A stretch of DNA of 64,000 nt from NCBI RefSeq assembly GCF_000802245.2, contig NZ_CP021080.1, forward strand, positions 558,001 through 622,000, read 5' to 3'. Below, piece after piece: positions 42,866 to 51,740 of this stretch. Position 1 is the first letter of the stretch. Every line of letters starts with the position of its first letter. The DNA is from Streptomyces pluripotens (GTDB lineage Bacteria > Actinomycetota > Actinomycetes > Streptomycetales > Streptomycetaceae). A program made the translations under genes and the position numbers. The notes under the pieces were generated by a model. That model saw only the letters and a program-made list of their open reading frames with translations, was not told the origin of the DNA and searched no databases.

Positions 42866-44167
42866 TCAGCGGGTGCGGTGCACCAGGACGTCTTCTTCGA
42901 AAACGACGTGGCCGCGCTCGTCATACCGCAGCGGGCCAAGTGTGCGATCACCACCCGGCTGCCGCGTGCGCAAGGGCATTCGCTCACACTGCAGCAAGCG
43001 AGAGCCCTCCCGCCGCGGGGCGGAGCCGAGCAGGCGGTATGCGTAAGCCGCGGACACCAGGGTCATGTGATGGTGCCACCCGGGGTAGGAACGCCCCTCA
43101 AAGTCGAGCAGGCCTACGTGCTCCTCCATGTCCCGCACCGCCCCTGCCGTGCGGGAGAGCAATCCGGCCAAAATGAGTACATCCTCCGTAGGGGTGTCCA
43201 GCATGTTGGTGAGCCACAGCTGAGCCGAGCGGCCCTTCGCACCGCTGCGCACCGCGAGCAGCCGGTAAGTGCGCAGGGGCGCTCCGGAACCCTGTTCGGG
43301 CACGTGCACGAAGCAGGACGTCACCGTCTCGGCCCCGAGGTGACCGATCCCGGCCACATCCTCGGTGCGGACCGGGAAGCCCCGGTCGCGCTCATGGAGG
43401 CCGTAGGCCGGCAGGAGCGGCCCATGGAAGGAGGCGCTGACATGGCAGGGCGTCCTCGGGCAGCACCCGAGAATCTTGAGGTTCCCTGGCACGGCAATGA
43501 CGAAATCGCGCTCCATCAGGGCAAGTCGGCCGATCACCACGCTCGCACCGGATGAGCTGTCCAGGTCGGCCACCACAGGAAGTGGTCTCGACCGGGCACC
43601 TGCGGAGCCCGGGCCGGCCAGTTCCAGCACGTGCGTCGCGAACGGCCAAGCCCGCGCCTCGTCCGGTATACGGGCGCGCGCCCGTCGCAGCGGATCCCCG
43701 ATCCACGCCCGGGGAAGCAGCAGGCTCCAGTCCACCGGTAGAGCGGCGTCGTCGGACGCCAGGAAAGCCCCGACGCCCACCTGACAGGTCACCGAGCGCC
43801 CTGTGGACGCCAGGTAGCGGCGGTGTACTCCGCAGGAGTGCTGCCCGCGCTTGCGCAGGATGGCCTGGTCGATCACCATCGCCCGCAGGGGCAGTTGCTG
43901 CTCGACCCAACGGGCCAGCTTCTCCCGGACGGGCATCCAGTCCCACGGGCTCGTGTTGACGAACTTCTGCAGCGACTGAGGGGCAGTGGGAGATTCTGAG
44001 GCCGCCGCGGCAATACGCCGCACGGACTTCTTTCCCGGCGCAGTGAGCAACCCCTCCAGATAGACGTGCGCCCAGCGGCGTTGATCGGCCCTCGGCAGGT
44101 GCTCGAATAGCCTCCGGGCGAACGCGGTCAGTGAGGCCTGCGTCACCGTCATGGCAGGCGTCTCCAT
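42866..44167 (-). CDS. IS701-like transposase, divergent and possibly inactive
   Basis: A 433-aa protein of the IS701 transposase family. It has RRWAHVYLEGLLTAPGKKSV, ALPVDWSLLLPRAW and the C-terminal LLDFEGRSYPGWHHHMTLVSAAYAYRLL. The first catalytic region reads MVIDQAILRKRG instead of the usual FDDTGFxKxG, and ADAGYGD has become ADLDSSSG, so catalysis is doubtful. The frame is nevertheless intact over its whole length with a good GGGGGAG site, and I found no inverted repeats. It may be a decaying IS or a protein kept for another role. Confidence 0.7.
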   Translation of the reverse strand: METPAMTVTQASLTAFARRLFEHLPRADQRRWAHVYLEGLLTAPGKKSVRRIAAAASESPTAPQSLQKFVNTSPWDWMPVREKLARWVEQQLPLRAMVIDQAILRKRGQHSCGVHRRYLASTGRSVTCQVGVGAFLASDDAALPVDWSLLLPRAWIGDPLRRARARIPDEARAWPFATHVLELAGPGSAGARSRPLPVVADLDSSSGASVVIGRLALMERDFVIAVPGNLKILGCCPRTPCHVSASFHGPLLPAYGLHERDRGFPVRTEDVAGIGHLGAETVTSCFVHVPEQGSGAPLRTYRLLAVRSGAKGRSAQLWLTNMLDTPTEDVLILAGLLSRTAGAVRDMEEHVGLLDFEGRSYPGWHHHMTLVSAAYAYRLLGSAPRREGSRLLQCERMPLRTRQPGGDRTLGPLRYDERGHVVFEEDVLVHRTR

Positions 44168-44464
44168 GGCATCTCCCCCATCCTTGCAAGAGCAAGCATC
44201 TGCCGAGATGCAAAAATAGAGCGGGTACCCTCATTTTTTCTAGTCCACGACGGGGGCAGCTTCCCACTTCGCCACCTCGATACACGCCAAGCACCGACAT
44301 AGCAGTATTCGACCACGCAAAAGCAAGCAAATGGATAAGGTCCGGTAATGGCGTTGCCGGTTCTCAAACCTGCATAAAATGGGGCATCTTGTCCTGCGTG
44401 TAGGCCTGTTGATTTGGAACCACACCTTCCTGCATTCATCAACAAGCACCCACCCGGAGAAAAT
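44168..44464 (+). promoter_or_regulatory. Divergent promoter region
   Basis: 297 bp between the divergent IS701-like and TetR genes, unusually AT-rich for this window (for example CATTTTTTCTAG near 44231). It is likely to contain promoters for both. No specific operator was identified. Confidence 0.45.
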
Positions 44465-44724
44465 ATGGTGAAACAAGACAGAGCTCTACGGACGCGTACT
44501 GTCATCATCCGGGCCGCCGCCATCGAGTTCGACCAGGGCGGCTATGACGGTGCCTCATTCTCTCGAATCAGCAAAGCCGCCGGCATGTCCGTGGGCTCAT
44601 TAAGCTTCCATTTCGCAACAAAGGCACAGATGGCGGATGCCGTACAGAAAGAGGACGGCATTCTCATAAAGGCCGCCGTACAGCACGTCATTGCGCAGAC
44701 GGCACCACCGCTCACCCGGGTTGC

Positions 44725-46062
44725 CAGGGCTGTTGCAAAGTCTTTTGATCTTGCGTGGGAGCGCTGGTCAGGCAAGGCCGAGGAGGTCCAGTGGTCGGCG
44801 GAAGCCGTCGTAGGACATCTCGCGGAGTCCGGCCGCGATGTTCGCGTGGCCGGAGGCTCGCAGTGTGTTGATCGCGAAGCTGCGGAGGGTGGCCATGTTG
44901 TCCGGGCCGTGTCCGGTTCGGACCGTGGAGGCGTCCTCGGCGAAGGCGGTGTCTCGGACGAAGTGGAGACGGTTCTCGATGATCCACTGCGAACGGACGA
45001 TCTTCGCGATGCGCTCGGGGGAGGCTTCGCGGCTGGCCAGGTCCGTGATGACGTAGACCGTCTCGCGGCTGCGTTTGCCGGTCTTGCGCTGAGTGCGGTG
45101 CCGGACGATCTTCGCGACCTGGACCGCGTGGGGGAAGTCGACGCCGAGGTCGGTGATGGTCAGGGCCTGCACGACGCGGGTCTCCAGGCGTCCGTGGGCA
45201 TCGGTGCGGTCGTAGAACTTCGCACTCGCCTTCTCCCAGGGCAAGGTGGCGAGTTGGCGGTGCAGGTTCTTCTGGTTGCGCTTCACGGTGAAGGCGTAGT
45301 GCGCCTTCTTCTCCTCGACGAGGAACCGGGCGTGATCGCGCTGGCAGTGCAGGGCATCCGCGGAGACCGTGACGCCGGTCAGGTCGTAGGGCGCCAGCAA
45401 GGCATCAAAGCAGGTGATTTCGTTCGTCTTGCCGGGGACCCGCAGTTGGGTGACGGTCAGGCCGGCGCCGGTGATCGCGGCCAGCAGATGGGCGGCCGGG
45501 ATCTCGCCGTGGCGCGAGCCGCGGGCGCTCTTGCCATCCACCGCGAGGGTGTCCGCCCCAGCCGGATCGGATCCGAGCAGGTCGGCGAGCCCGCCGGGGC
45601 AGGCGGCGTTCAGGACGCGGCGGATGGTCGCCGCACTCGGCGCGATGCGCACGTTCAAGACCGTCGTGGCGCGGGCGCCGAGCCGGGCGAGCGTGTCCTG
45701 CGGGGCGCTCGCTGCCCACTGGCCGATCGCGGCGAAGGAACGGGCTCCGGCCAGCACCGCCGAGCAGGCCACCAGCAGCACGCTCACGAACGAGTGACGC
45801 TTCCCGCACCGATGCCGGGGGTCGGCCAAGGTCCGCAGCCGCAGGGCCAGCGGTCCGATCAACCGGTGCTGACGGGTGGGCGACTTGATCAGACAGACGG
45901 TGGCAGACTGACGGCACATCGAAGCTCCGGGCGGTGCGGGCGACTTGATCGGTCACCGGCATCAACCGGAGCTTCGTTGCGTACGGACCGGGCCGACCGC
46001 GCATCGTCATACCGTCGCGACCTGCGCACTCACGTGATCACCGGGACTTTGAAACCGCCCTG
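44725..46062. mobile_element. Complete ISAs1-family insertion sequence
   Basis: A 1338-bp element. The left end CAGGGCTGTTGCAAAGTC and right end (complement CAGGGCGGTTTCAAAGTC) are imperfect inverted repeats. The 10-bp direct repeat CCCGGGTTGC (44715-44724 and 46063-46072) flanks it exactly, as expected for ISAs1. The perfect duplication and intact transposase mark a recent insertion into a TetR gene. Confidence 0.93.
44768..45919 (-). CDS. ISAs1-family transposase
   Basis: A 383-aa ISAs1 transposase with the typical blocks LADPRHRCGKRHSFVSVLLV, RIAPSAATIRRVLNA, TLAVDGKSARGSRH (first catalytic Asp), GVTVSADALHCQRDHA (second) and RIAKIVRSQWIIENRLHFVRD (Glu) followed by FAEDASTVRTGHGPDNMA. It is full length and probably active. 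It is encoded antisense to the TetR gene it disrupts. Confidence 0.93.
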   Translation of the reverse strand: MCRQSATVCLIKSPTRQHRLIGPLALRLRTLADPRHRCGKRHSFVSVLLVACSAVLAGARSFAAIGQWAASAPQDTLARLGARATTVLNVRIAPSAATIRRVLNAACPGGLADLLGSDPAGADTLAVDGKSARGSRHGEIPAAHLLAAITGAGLTVTQLRVPGKTNEITCFDALLAPYDLTGVTVSADALHCQRDHARFLVEEKKAHYAFTVKRNQKNLHRQLATLPWEKASAKFYDRTDAHGRLETRVVQALTITDLGVDFPHAVQVAKIVRHRTQRKTGKRSRETVYVITDLASREASPERIAKIVRSQWIIENRLHFVRDTAFAEDASTVRTGHGPDNMATLRSFAINTLRASGHANIAAGLREMSYDGFRRPLDLLGLA

Positions 46063-46181
46063 CCCGGGTTGCCGACTTCACGCTCGACCTGGTCCGGCTC
46101 CTGGCGGCAGAGCCCTCGGTCCGTGCCGCCGCCCGTCTCGCCTGGGAACGGACTGCTCCGTCGTCATGGCCGAACAGTTAG

Positions 46182-46573
46182 CTCCCGCCGCACCTCGACC
46201 GCACCGCCTTCTGCGCCGATTCGCACCGCGCGCTCGCGGCCACACAACTCGACGGGCGAGGCAGAATGGGGCGCCGCAGCACCATCCGAGGGAGCGACGG
46301 ACGCCCACATCCACGACACGCTCCTGATCGCCGCCACGTTGCGGTCGGCTCGGTTCGTGGCCTGCGTCCCGGCAGGCCTGGCGTTCGCGCCTGCCACCGC
46401 GCCGCCTGACAGCCCGCGAAGGCTGAAGAAAAAGCTCATGCGTTCTCCGTGTTCCTCAATACCCAGTTCTCGCCTCGGGGATTGCCAGCCCAGGCGATCG
46501 CCCGTGCAGGGCACACGCGCCGGTCGCCCCAGCCAACAATCGACTGGGGCGATCCCGCGACGCGCGCCGCGGG
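46182..46573. other. Non-coding, probable remainder of the TetR gene
   Basis: 392 bp with no intact gene. The first 100 bp can be read in the TetR frame past the stop (RTAFCADSHRALAATQLDG), consistent with the former C-terminus of the broken regulator. The rest shows nothing recognisable. Confidence 0.45.
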
Positions 46574-47983
46574 CTATGCCGCCGTCGTCTGTGCGGACCA
46601 GCTCTCCACCGGGCTGATCGGCACCAGCGGCGGCGTCGTCGGACTCTTGGCCGGTCCCCGCAGCGCGTACCACAGCACTCGCGCTATGAACGCGGGTCTC
46701 TGCAGCGACTCGGGCCTGTCGATCAAGCCGGCCGTGCGCATGTACGCGGCGGCGACCTTCCTGTCGCGGGTCGCGGCGATCTGGACCAGCTTCAGGAACT
46801 TCTGCGCCGCCTTGACCTGCAGCGTGCGCTCGCCCTCGACCCCGGGGAAGCTCAGGTCGATGATGTTGGTCATCTCCCAGGCCAGGTCGATGACGTTCTT
46901 CGCCAGATCCTGGAAGTACAGCAGCGGCTGCGGCGCGGCCCCGCTGTGCAGGTGTCCACGTAGGATCAGCGCCGACAGCGCCGCAACGGTCATGCCCTGC
47001 GCGTAGACCGGGTTGAAGCAGGTCACCGCGTCACCGACGACGACCAGGCCGTTGGGAAAGCGGGTCAGCTTCTCGTAGCGGCGGCGCAGTGTGGTGGGGA
47101 AGCGGAAGGCGACCGGGTCGTCCAGCGGCTCGGCGTGCTGCAGCGTTTCCCAGATCTCCGGCGCGGCGAGGGTCTTCACGAAGCCGTAGAAGCCCTGCTG
47201 GTCGGTCGGCGGGTGGTCGCCGAGGATGCCGTAGGCGGTGAGCTCGACGCGGCCGCCGTCGGTCTTGGTGAAGATCGCGCCGCGCGGCAGCTTGGCGTTG
47301 GCGACCGGGTTGATCGACAGGTCGTGGCCGTACGGGTCGGCCTTGAGTTTGTAGTGCTGGGTGACGTAGCCGAGGCCGACCTTCTTGCTCTCCTCCTCGA
47401 CCGTTTCGTAGCCCAGCTCCTGCAGCCACACCGGGGTGCGCGACCCGCGGCCGGTGGCGTCGACCACCAGATCGGCCTCGATGGTGTGCTCGTGCTCGTG
47501 ACCGTTCGCCAGCACGCGCACACCGACGACGGTGCCCCGGTCCGGAGTGGTCGCCAGGCCGAGGATGCCGTGCTCCTCGACGAACCCCACGTTCGGCAGC
47601 GCCGCGGTGCGCCGGCGGATGTGCTTCTCCAGCATCGGGCGGCTGGCCGCCACGCAGGTCAGACCCGCGGCCTCCTGCTTGATGCGCACGCCGTTGAAGT
47701 ACCAGCGCACATCGCCGCACAGGTCGCCGGTGGGCACTCCGTCCGCGAAGATCTCCTGCGTGATCCCGGGATAGAACTCCTCCATGACCAGCTGGCCGCG
47801 GGCCAGCAGGCCGTTGATGTGCTTGCCCTGCGGGCAGCTGCGCCGCGGCTCCTCGGCGCCGAGCAGCCTGTCGCGGTCGATGATCTGCACCTCGTCGTAG
47901 GCGTCGGCAAGCACCCTGGCCGCGAACAGGCCCGCAATGCTGCCACCCAGTACCACCGCGCGGGATTTCGTAGAGTCGCTCAC
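46574..47983 (-). CDS. FAD-dependent monooxygenase (PHBH/epoxidase-like)
   Basis: A 469-aa flavoprotein. The N-terminal FAD fold is AVVLGGSIAGLFAARVLAD, the ribose-binding acidic residue is in EVQIIDRDR, the DG-like motif is ADLVVDATGRGSR, and the second FAD motif is VVVGDAVTCFNPVYAQGMTVA. It fits the single-component aromatic hydroxylase/epoxidase group, which uses NAD(P)H and O2. I chose GTG 47983 (GGAG 5-6 bp upstream); an in-frame ATG at 48028 would add 15 residues. It may hydroxylate or epoxidise the enediyne core or an aromatic unit. There is no transmembrane segment, so it is cytoplasmic. Confidence 0.85.
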   Translation of the reverse strand: MSDSTKSRAVVLGGSIAGLFAARVLADAYDEVQIIDRDRLLGAEEPRRSCPQGKHINGLLARGQLVMEEFYPGITQEIFADGVPTGDLCGDVRWYFNGVRIKQEAAGLTCVAASRPMLEKHIRRRTAALPNVGFVEEHGILGLATTPDRGTVVGVRVLANGHEHEHTIEADLVVDATGRGSRTPVWLQELGYETVEEESKKVGLGYVTQHYKLKADPYGHDLSINPVANAKLPRGAIFTKTDGGRVELTAYGILGDHPPTDQQGFYGFVKTLAAPEIWETLQHAEPLDDPVAFRFPTTLRRRYEKLTRFPNGLVVVGDAVTCFNPVYAQGMTVAALSALILRGHLHSGAAPQPLLYFQDLAKNVIDLAWEMTNIIDLSFPGVEGERTLQVKAAQKFLKLVQIAATRDRKVAAAYMRTAGLIDRPESLQRPAFIARVLWYALRGPAKSPTTPPLVPISPVESWSAQTTAA

Positions 47984-48691
47984 CGATTCTCCAAGTGGGT
48001 GTGTCAGGTTGCCAGCCGTCGCGTCCATCGTTCCGCCGTGCCACGCGCGCCTGCATCTCCGCGGTTGCCAGGAGACGGCAGTGGATCGAACGCGTTCGCC
48101 TCATCGCCGTGTTCGATGCCGGCGTCCTTGGACGGCCGACGGATCGGCCTCACGAGCATGGGCAGGGCGCCGGCCGACGCGCACCCAGGGCACGTCCCGG
48201 TCTCCGACGCTCCGGGCCGGAGAGCTTCCGAGCAATCCGCCGACCGGCATCATGCTCCCCATCAGGAACCCCATGGTGGAGTTCGTCCGCCCGCGCAGTT
48301 CGGGCGGACAGACGGCTGTTGCGCGCGCTTCGGGCCGACCTGGGTCCACGCCTTCGGCGTCGACACGGCCGTTGTCGCATGGCTCGCCGCGGCGTCGGCG
48401 ACGACCTGTGCGACCGTCAGGAGCTGAGCGGAGCCACACCCGTGTGCGGGCTACCGCTCAGCTCTCGGCACAAGGTGGTTTTCGAAGATGAAGCCGCAGC
48501 TCACGGCGCCCGATGATGCGCGCGTGCCCTGATGCCGTCCGCAGGACATGACAGGCGCACGGGGAACGGTTTGCCTAGGCGGCGCGCGTGGCAGTTGCCT
48601 GATACCGGAATTCCCGCGTTTTCGGCGGGAGGCCAGGAGCATTGGGCTTGCCCTGGACCTGCCGCTGCGGCCTCAAGGGAAGGCAATCAAT
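47984..48691. other. Divergent intergenic region
   Basis: 708 bp between the FAD monooxygenase and the second AhpD-like gene, containing divergent promoters. The frames are open by GC bias only; I recognise no gene. The ribosome site AAGGGAAGG (48675-48683) precedes the GTG at 48692. Confidence 0.45.
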
Positions 48692-49798
48692 GTGAGCGGC
48701 GACTTCATCCGTCGACGGCTGCGCGCGGGTTCGTTCGCGCAGGTCCGGTACGTGACCCCGATCCGTTTCGCCGAGGCGCGGGGCGTCGTCGCCGACGTCT
48801 ACCGGGGTGTGGAGCACGACTTCGGGGTGCTGGCTCCGCCAATCCTGCTCCACGCCCCCTGCCCGGACCTGCTGGCGGCGAGTTGGGTGATGATGCGCGA
48901 GGCGCTGCTGGCGTCACGCCGCGCCAGTCGCAGCGTCAAGGAGGCGGTGGCGACCGCGGTATCGGTCAGCAACACCTGCCCGTTCTGCGTGACGGTCCAC
49001 AGCGCCACCCTGCACGGCCTGATCCGTGGCCACGCGGCGGCCGTCGCCGCGGACCGGCCCGGCTCGGTCGACGGCAGCCGGCTGCAGGACGTGGCGACCT
49101 GGGCCATGGGGGCCGCCGGCACGCTGTGCGCGGAGACGGGCGGCGGCGCGGAGCCGCTCTTTCCCCCGGAGCAGACCTGCGAACTCGTCGCGGTGGCGAC
49201 GCTGTTCCACTACCTGAACCGGATGGTGAACATCTTTCTCGGCAGCGCGCCGCTGCCGCCCCGGGTGCCTGGCACGGCCCTGCGGCCGCTGGCGGCCCTG
49301 CTCAGCAGCCTGATCCGGGCGGCGGCGCCGGGGGTCGGCGACCCCGGGGAGTCGCTGGACCTGCTGCCGTCGGCGCCGCTGCCGCCTGACATGGCCTGGG
49401 CCCTGGGCGATGACGTGGTGGCACAGGCCTTCGCGCGGGCCGCGGCGGCTGCCGACCTCGCGGGCGAGGCGTCGGTGCCGCCCCAGGTCCAGGAGCTGGT
49501 ACGGCAGTTGGTCGACGCCTCCGACGGGCTTCCGAATGCCGGCGGCCGGGCGGCGGTGGAGGCGGCCGTCGAGACGCTGTCAGAGCGCGAGCGGGACGTC
49601 GGGCGGTTGGCGCTTCTCACCGCTCTGGCTTCTCACCAGGTGGAGGAGTCCGTCGTGGGGCGGTTCCGGGAGCGGCAGGGCTCTGATGCGGCCCTGATCG
49701 AGGTCACCGCCTGGGCGAGCATGGTCGCCGCCCGGCGGGAGGCCGGGCGGCTGTGGGCCGGTGCCTGTCCGGGTCGGTGCGAGTACCGGCGGGCCTGA
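48692..49798 (+). CDS. AhpD/carboxymuconolactone decarboxylase-like protein, second copy
   Basis: A 368-aa paralogue of the protein at 37761-38834. It has the same beginning (QVRYVTPIRFAEARGVVADV), CxxC motif (NTCPFCVTVHSATLHGL), FHYLNRMVNIFLGSAPLP and C-terminal LALLTALASHQVEESVV. The redox cysteines and His are conserved, so both copies may be active. I chose GTG 48692 on ribosome-site strength and alignment of N-termini; an open frame upstream to 48548 is probably non-coding. It stands alone, unlike the first copy, which is in the GMC operon. Confidence 0.8.
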   Translation: MSGDFIRRRLRAGSFAQVRYVTPIRFAEARGVVADVYRGVEHDFGVLAPPILLHAPCPDLLAASWVMMREALLASRRASRSVKEAVATAVSVSNTCPFCVTVHSATLHGLIRGHAAAVAADRPGSVDGSRLQDVATWAMGAAGTLCAETGGGAEPLFPPEQTCELVAVATLFHYLNRMVNIFLGSAPLPPRVPGTALRPLAALLSSLIRAAAPGVGDPGESLDLLPSAPLPPDMAWALGDDVVAQAFARAAAAADLAGEASVPPQVQELVRQLVDASDGLPNAGGRAAVEAAVETLSERERDVGRLALLTALASHQVEESVVGRFRERQGSDAALIEVTAWASMVAARREAGRLWAGACPGRCEYRRA

Positions 49799-49904
49799 CC
49801 CGCCGCGGCATCGCGACGGCACTCACCGGACGCTCACCGAATCAGGCGATCTTCGCCGGTCCAGTCCTCGTGGCGGATTCCGCGACGTCGCGAACCTGCG
49901 ACAG

Positions 49905-50060
49905 CACGCATCGTCGTCTCGCAGGCCGGTTCGGTCCTGCCGGTCGAAGCGGCCCGCGAACATCGGCCTCGACCGGGCCCTCTCCGCGGCGCTCGTCCCC
50001 TGGCGGGAACCGCCGGCCGTCCACGGCCCAGGCGAGATCCTCTTTGAACCTCCCGCGGTC
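49905..50060 (+). pseudogene. IS1380-family transposase fragment
   Basis: A short frameshifted N-terminal piece: VVSQAGSVL in one frame, then IGLDRALSAALVPWREPPA and VHGPGEIL in another, matching the start of IS1380 transposases. No catalytic residues remain. Confidence 0.65.
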
Positions 50061-50077
50061 AATGCACCAGCTCGACA

Positions 50078-50389
50078 CGTTACGGCCGACAGCTCACCAT
50101 CCGTCCGCAAGATCTACACGCCGTCCTCGAACGCGTCCGCGCCGAGCAGTCAACCGAGGAATGGAAGACCGTCCATGCCATCCGATCCGGTGTGGAAGGC
50201 ACGATTCACCAGGCCGTCACGACCGCCGGCAGCCGCAGAACCCGCTACGCAGGACTACGAAAGACCGCCCTCACACACGTCCTCACAGCCACCGCCGTCA
50301 ACCTCATCCGCCTCGACGCCTGGTGGACCGGGCAACCACTCGCCCCCACCCGGACATCACACCTCGCAGCCCTCGACCTCGCCGCATGA
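50078..50389 (+). pseudogene. IS1182-family transposase, C-terminal fragment
   Basis: The frame RYGRQLTIRPQDLHAVLERV, then STEEWKTVHAIRSGVEGTIH, YAGLRKTALTHVLTATAVNL and TRTSHLAALDLAA with its natural stop. It is the tail of an IS1182 transposase with catalytic Glu in SGVEGTI but without the rest. Confidence 0.8.
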
Positions 50390-50397
50390 GCAATCGG

Positions 50398-50513
50398 GCA
50401 ACAGGGTCATCGAGACCTTCTACAACCGCCGCCGCCTGCGCAAGCACAAGACGTTCGGCTACCTCACCCCGGCCGAGACCAGGCAGCGGCATCAACACGC
50501 CCTTGCGGCATAA
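50398..50513 (+). pseudogene. IS3-family OrfB tail
   Basis: A short piece NRVIETFYNRRRLRKHKTFG then YLTPAETRQRHQHALAA with stop, the extreme C-terminus of an IS3 OrfB. It begins 9 bp after the IS1182 fragment, an IS-on-IS junction. Confidence 0.75.
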
Positions 50514-50530
50514 CCGACGAGTGTCCAAGA

Positions 50531-51738
50531 TCACGGGGAAGCTCCATCGTCGCGTTTAACGTCGAAGGTGGACATCTTGCGTTTGACGACGCGGGCGTCG
50601 AGACGCCGACGGCGGGCGGGTAACGGGCGCGCGGCTATCTCGCGGATGCCGTCGGCGACGGCGGTCCGGGGGGGAAGGGCCGCCTGCGCGGTGACCTGGC
50701 GGCGGCAGAGGCGGATGCTGCGGGTGAAGGAGAGCCGGTCGGTGTCCAGAGCCCGGCCTGTTCGGCGGTGTCGCGCATCAGGGTGCGGATGGCGTGGTGG
50801 ACCAGCAGACGCCCCCAGACCTCCTGTTCAACGCCGCCGGGCGAGCGGGAGCGCAGGACCTCGGCCGAACCGCGCTGATGGGTCTTCAGCTCATCCAGGG
50901 CGGTCTCGATCTCCCACCACTGGCCGTAGAGCGCGGCCAGTTCCAGGGCCGGGGCGGCCTCGTGGTCGAGGATGGTGGTGATCAGTCGGTAGGGGGCCTC
51001 CGGTTCGGGCCGGCCGGGGTCGTGCAGCGCGTACTCGATCACCCGCACCACCTCGGGATCGGCGCGCTTGCGGCCGTACCCGCCGCGACGATGTCCGACA
51101 AGTACGAGCCGTCGGGCAACTCCCCGCGGACCGGCAGCACTTGGTGGGATCGGATGCGCCACAGCAGGTCCGCGCCGCCGGCCGAGGCCGCCCGCCACAG
51201 CTGAAGGCCATTGAAGCCGCGGTCTGCCAGCAGCAGGTCGCCCGCCCCGAGGCGGCCGAACAACTCGCGGGCGAGGGCCGGTTCGGACGTGACCAGCGGG
51301 CCCAGGACGGCTGCGGTGATGGCGTGGGTGCCGCACTCGGCCAACGCCACCACCCGCGCCTGGAGGAAGGTGCACCACTGGGTGCGGTGCACCTTCGGAC
51401 GGCCGAAATACGCGGCATTCTCCTCGCTGTCCGGCGCGTCGAAGACCGTGTCGTCGATCGCCACCAGACGCCACCGGCCTATAACGCGCCTGGCGTCAAC
51501 TCCGTCGCCAAAGGCCTGGCCGCCTGGTCGAACAGTGCCTGGAGCGGCTCCGGACCCAGCTTCGCCCGGGCCCGGAGATCGCCGCCGTGGTGGGCAACTG
51601 CCAGGAGCCGGACCAGCGTTTAGCCCAGGCCAGCCCGTGGGTCAGCAGCCGCGCGACCTCTTCGTAGCCCCGGCCGGAGAACAGGCACATGACAAGCACG
51701 AAGTAGACCACCTCGCGGCGGCAGCAGCCGGTTGCGCT
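50531..51738 (-). pseudogene. IS4-family transposase, frameshifted
   Basis: Nearly a whole IS4 transposase in pieces. The N-terminal VYFVLVMCLFSGRGYEEVARLL is near 51700. The catalytic MAIDDTVFDAPDSEENAAYFG starts at 51464, with LLADRGFNGLQLW near 51220. ALYGQWWEIETALDELKTHQ (Glu) lies near 50900 and the tail KMSTFDVKRDDGASP near 50550. Frameshifts at about 51500, 51070 and 50640 inactivate it. Its left end abuts the stop codon of the neighbouring AraC gene. Confidence 0.85.
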
Positions 51739-51740
51739 GG

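Larger units (their letters stand above)
44465..46181 (+). pseudogene. TetR-family (gamma-butyrolactone-receptor-like) regulator interrupted by ISAs1
   Basis: The first 87 codons encode a TetR helix-turn-helix much like ScbR/ArpA receptors (FDQGGYDGASFSRISKAAGM, SVGSLSFHFATKAQMADAVQ). The frame is interrupted at 44724. It resumes at 46073 after removal of the element and one 10-bp repeat, giving TRVADFTLDLVRLLAAEPSVRAAARLAWERT, and stops at TAG 46179-46181. A Leu in SVGSLSF is TTA (44600-44602). The protein is inactivated, and even the restored frame ends early (about 122 codons), suggesting a second lesion. Confidence 0.85.
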
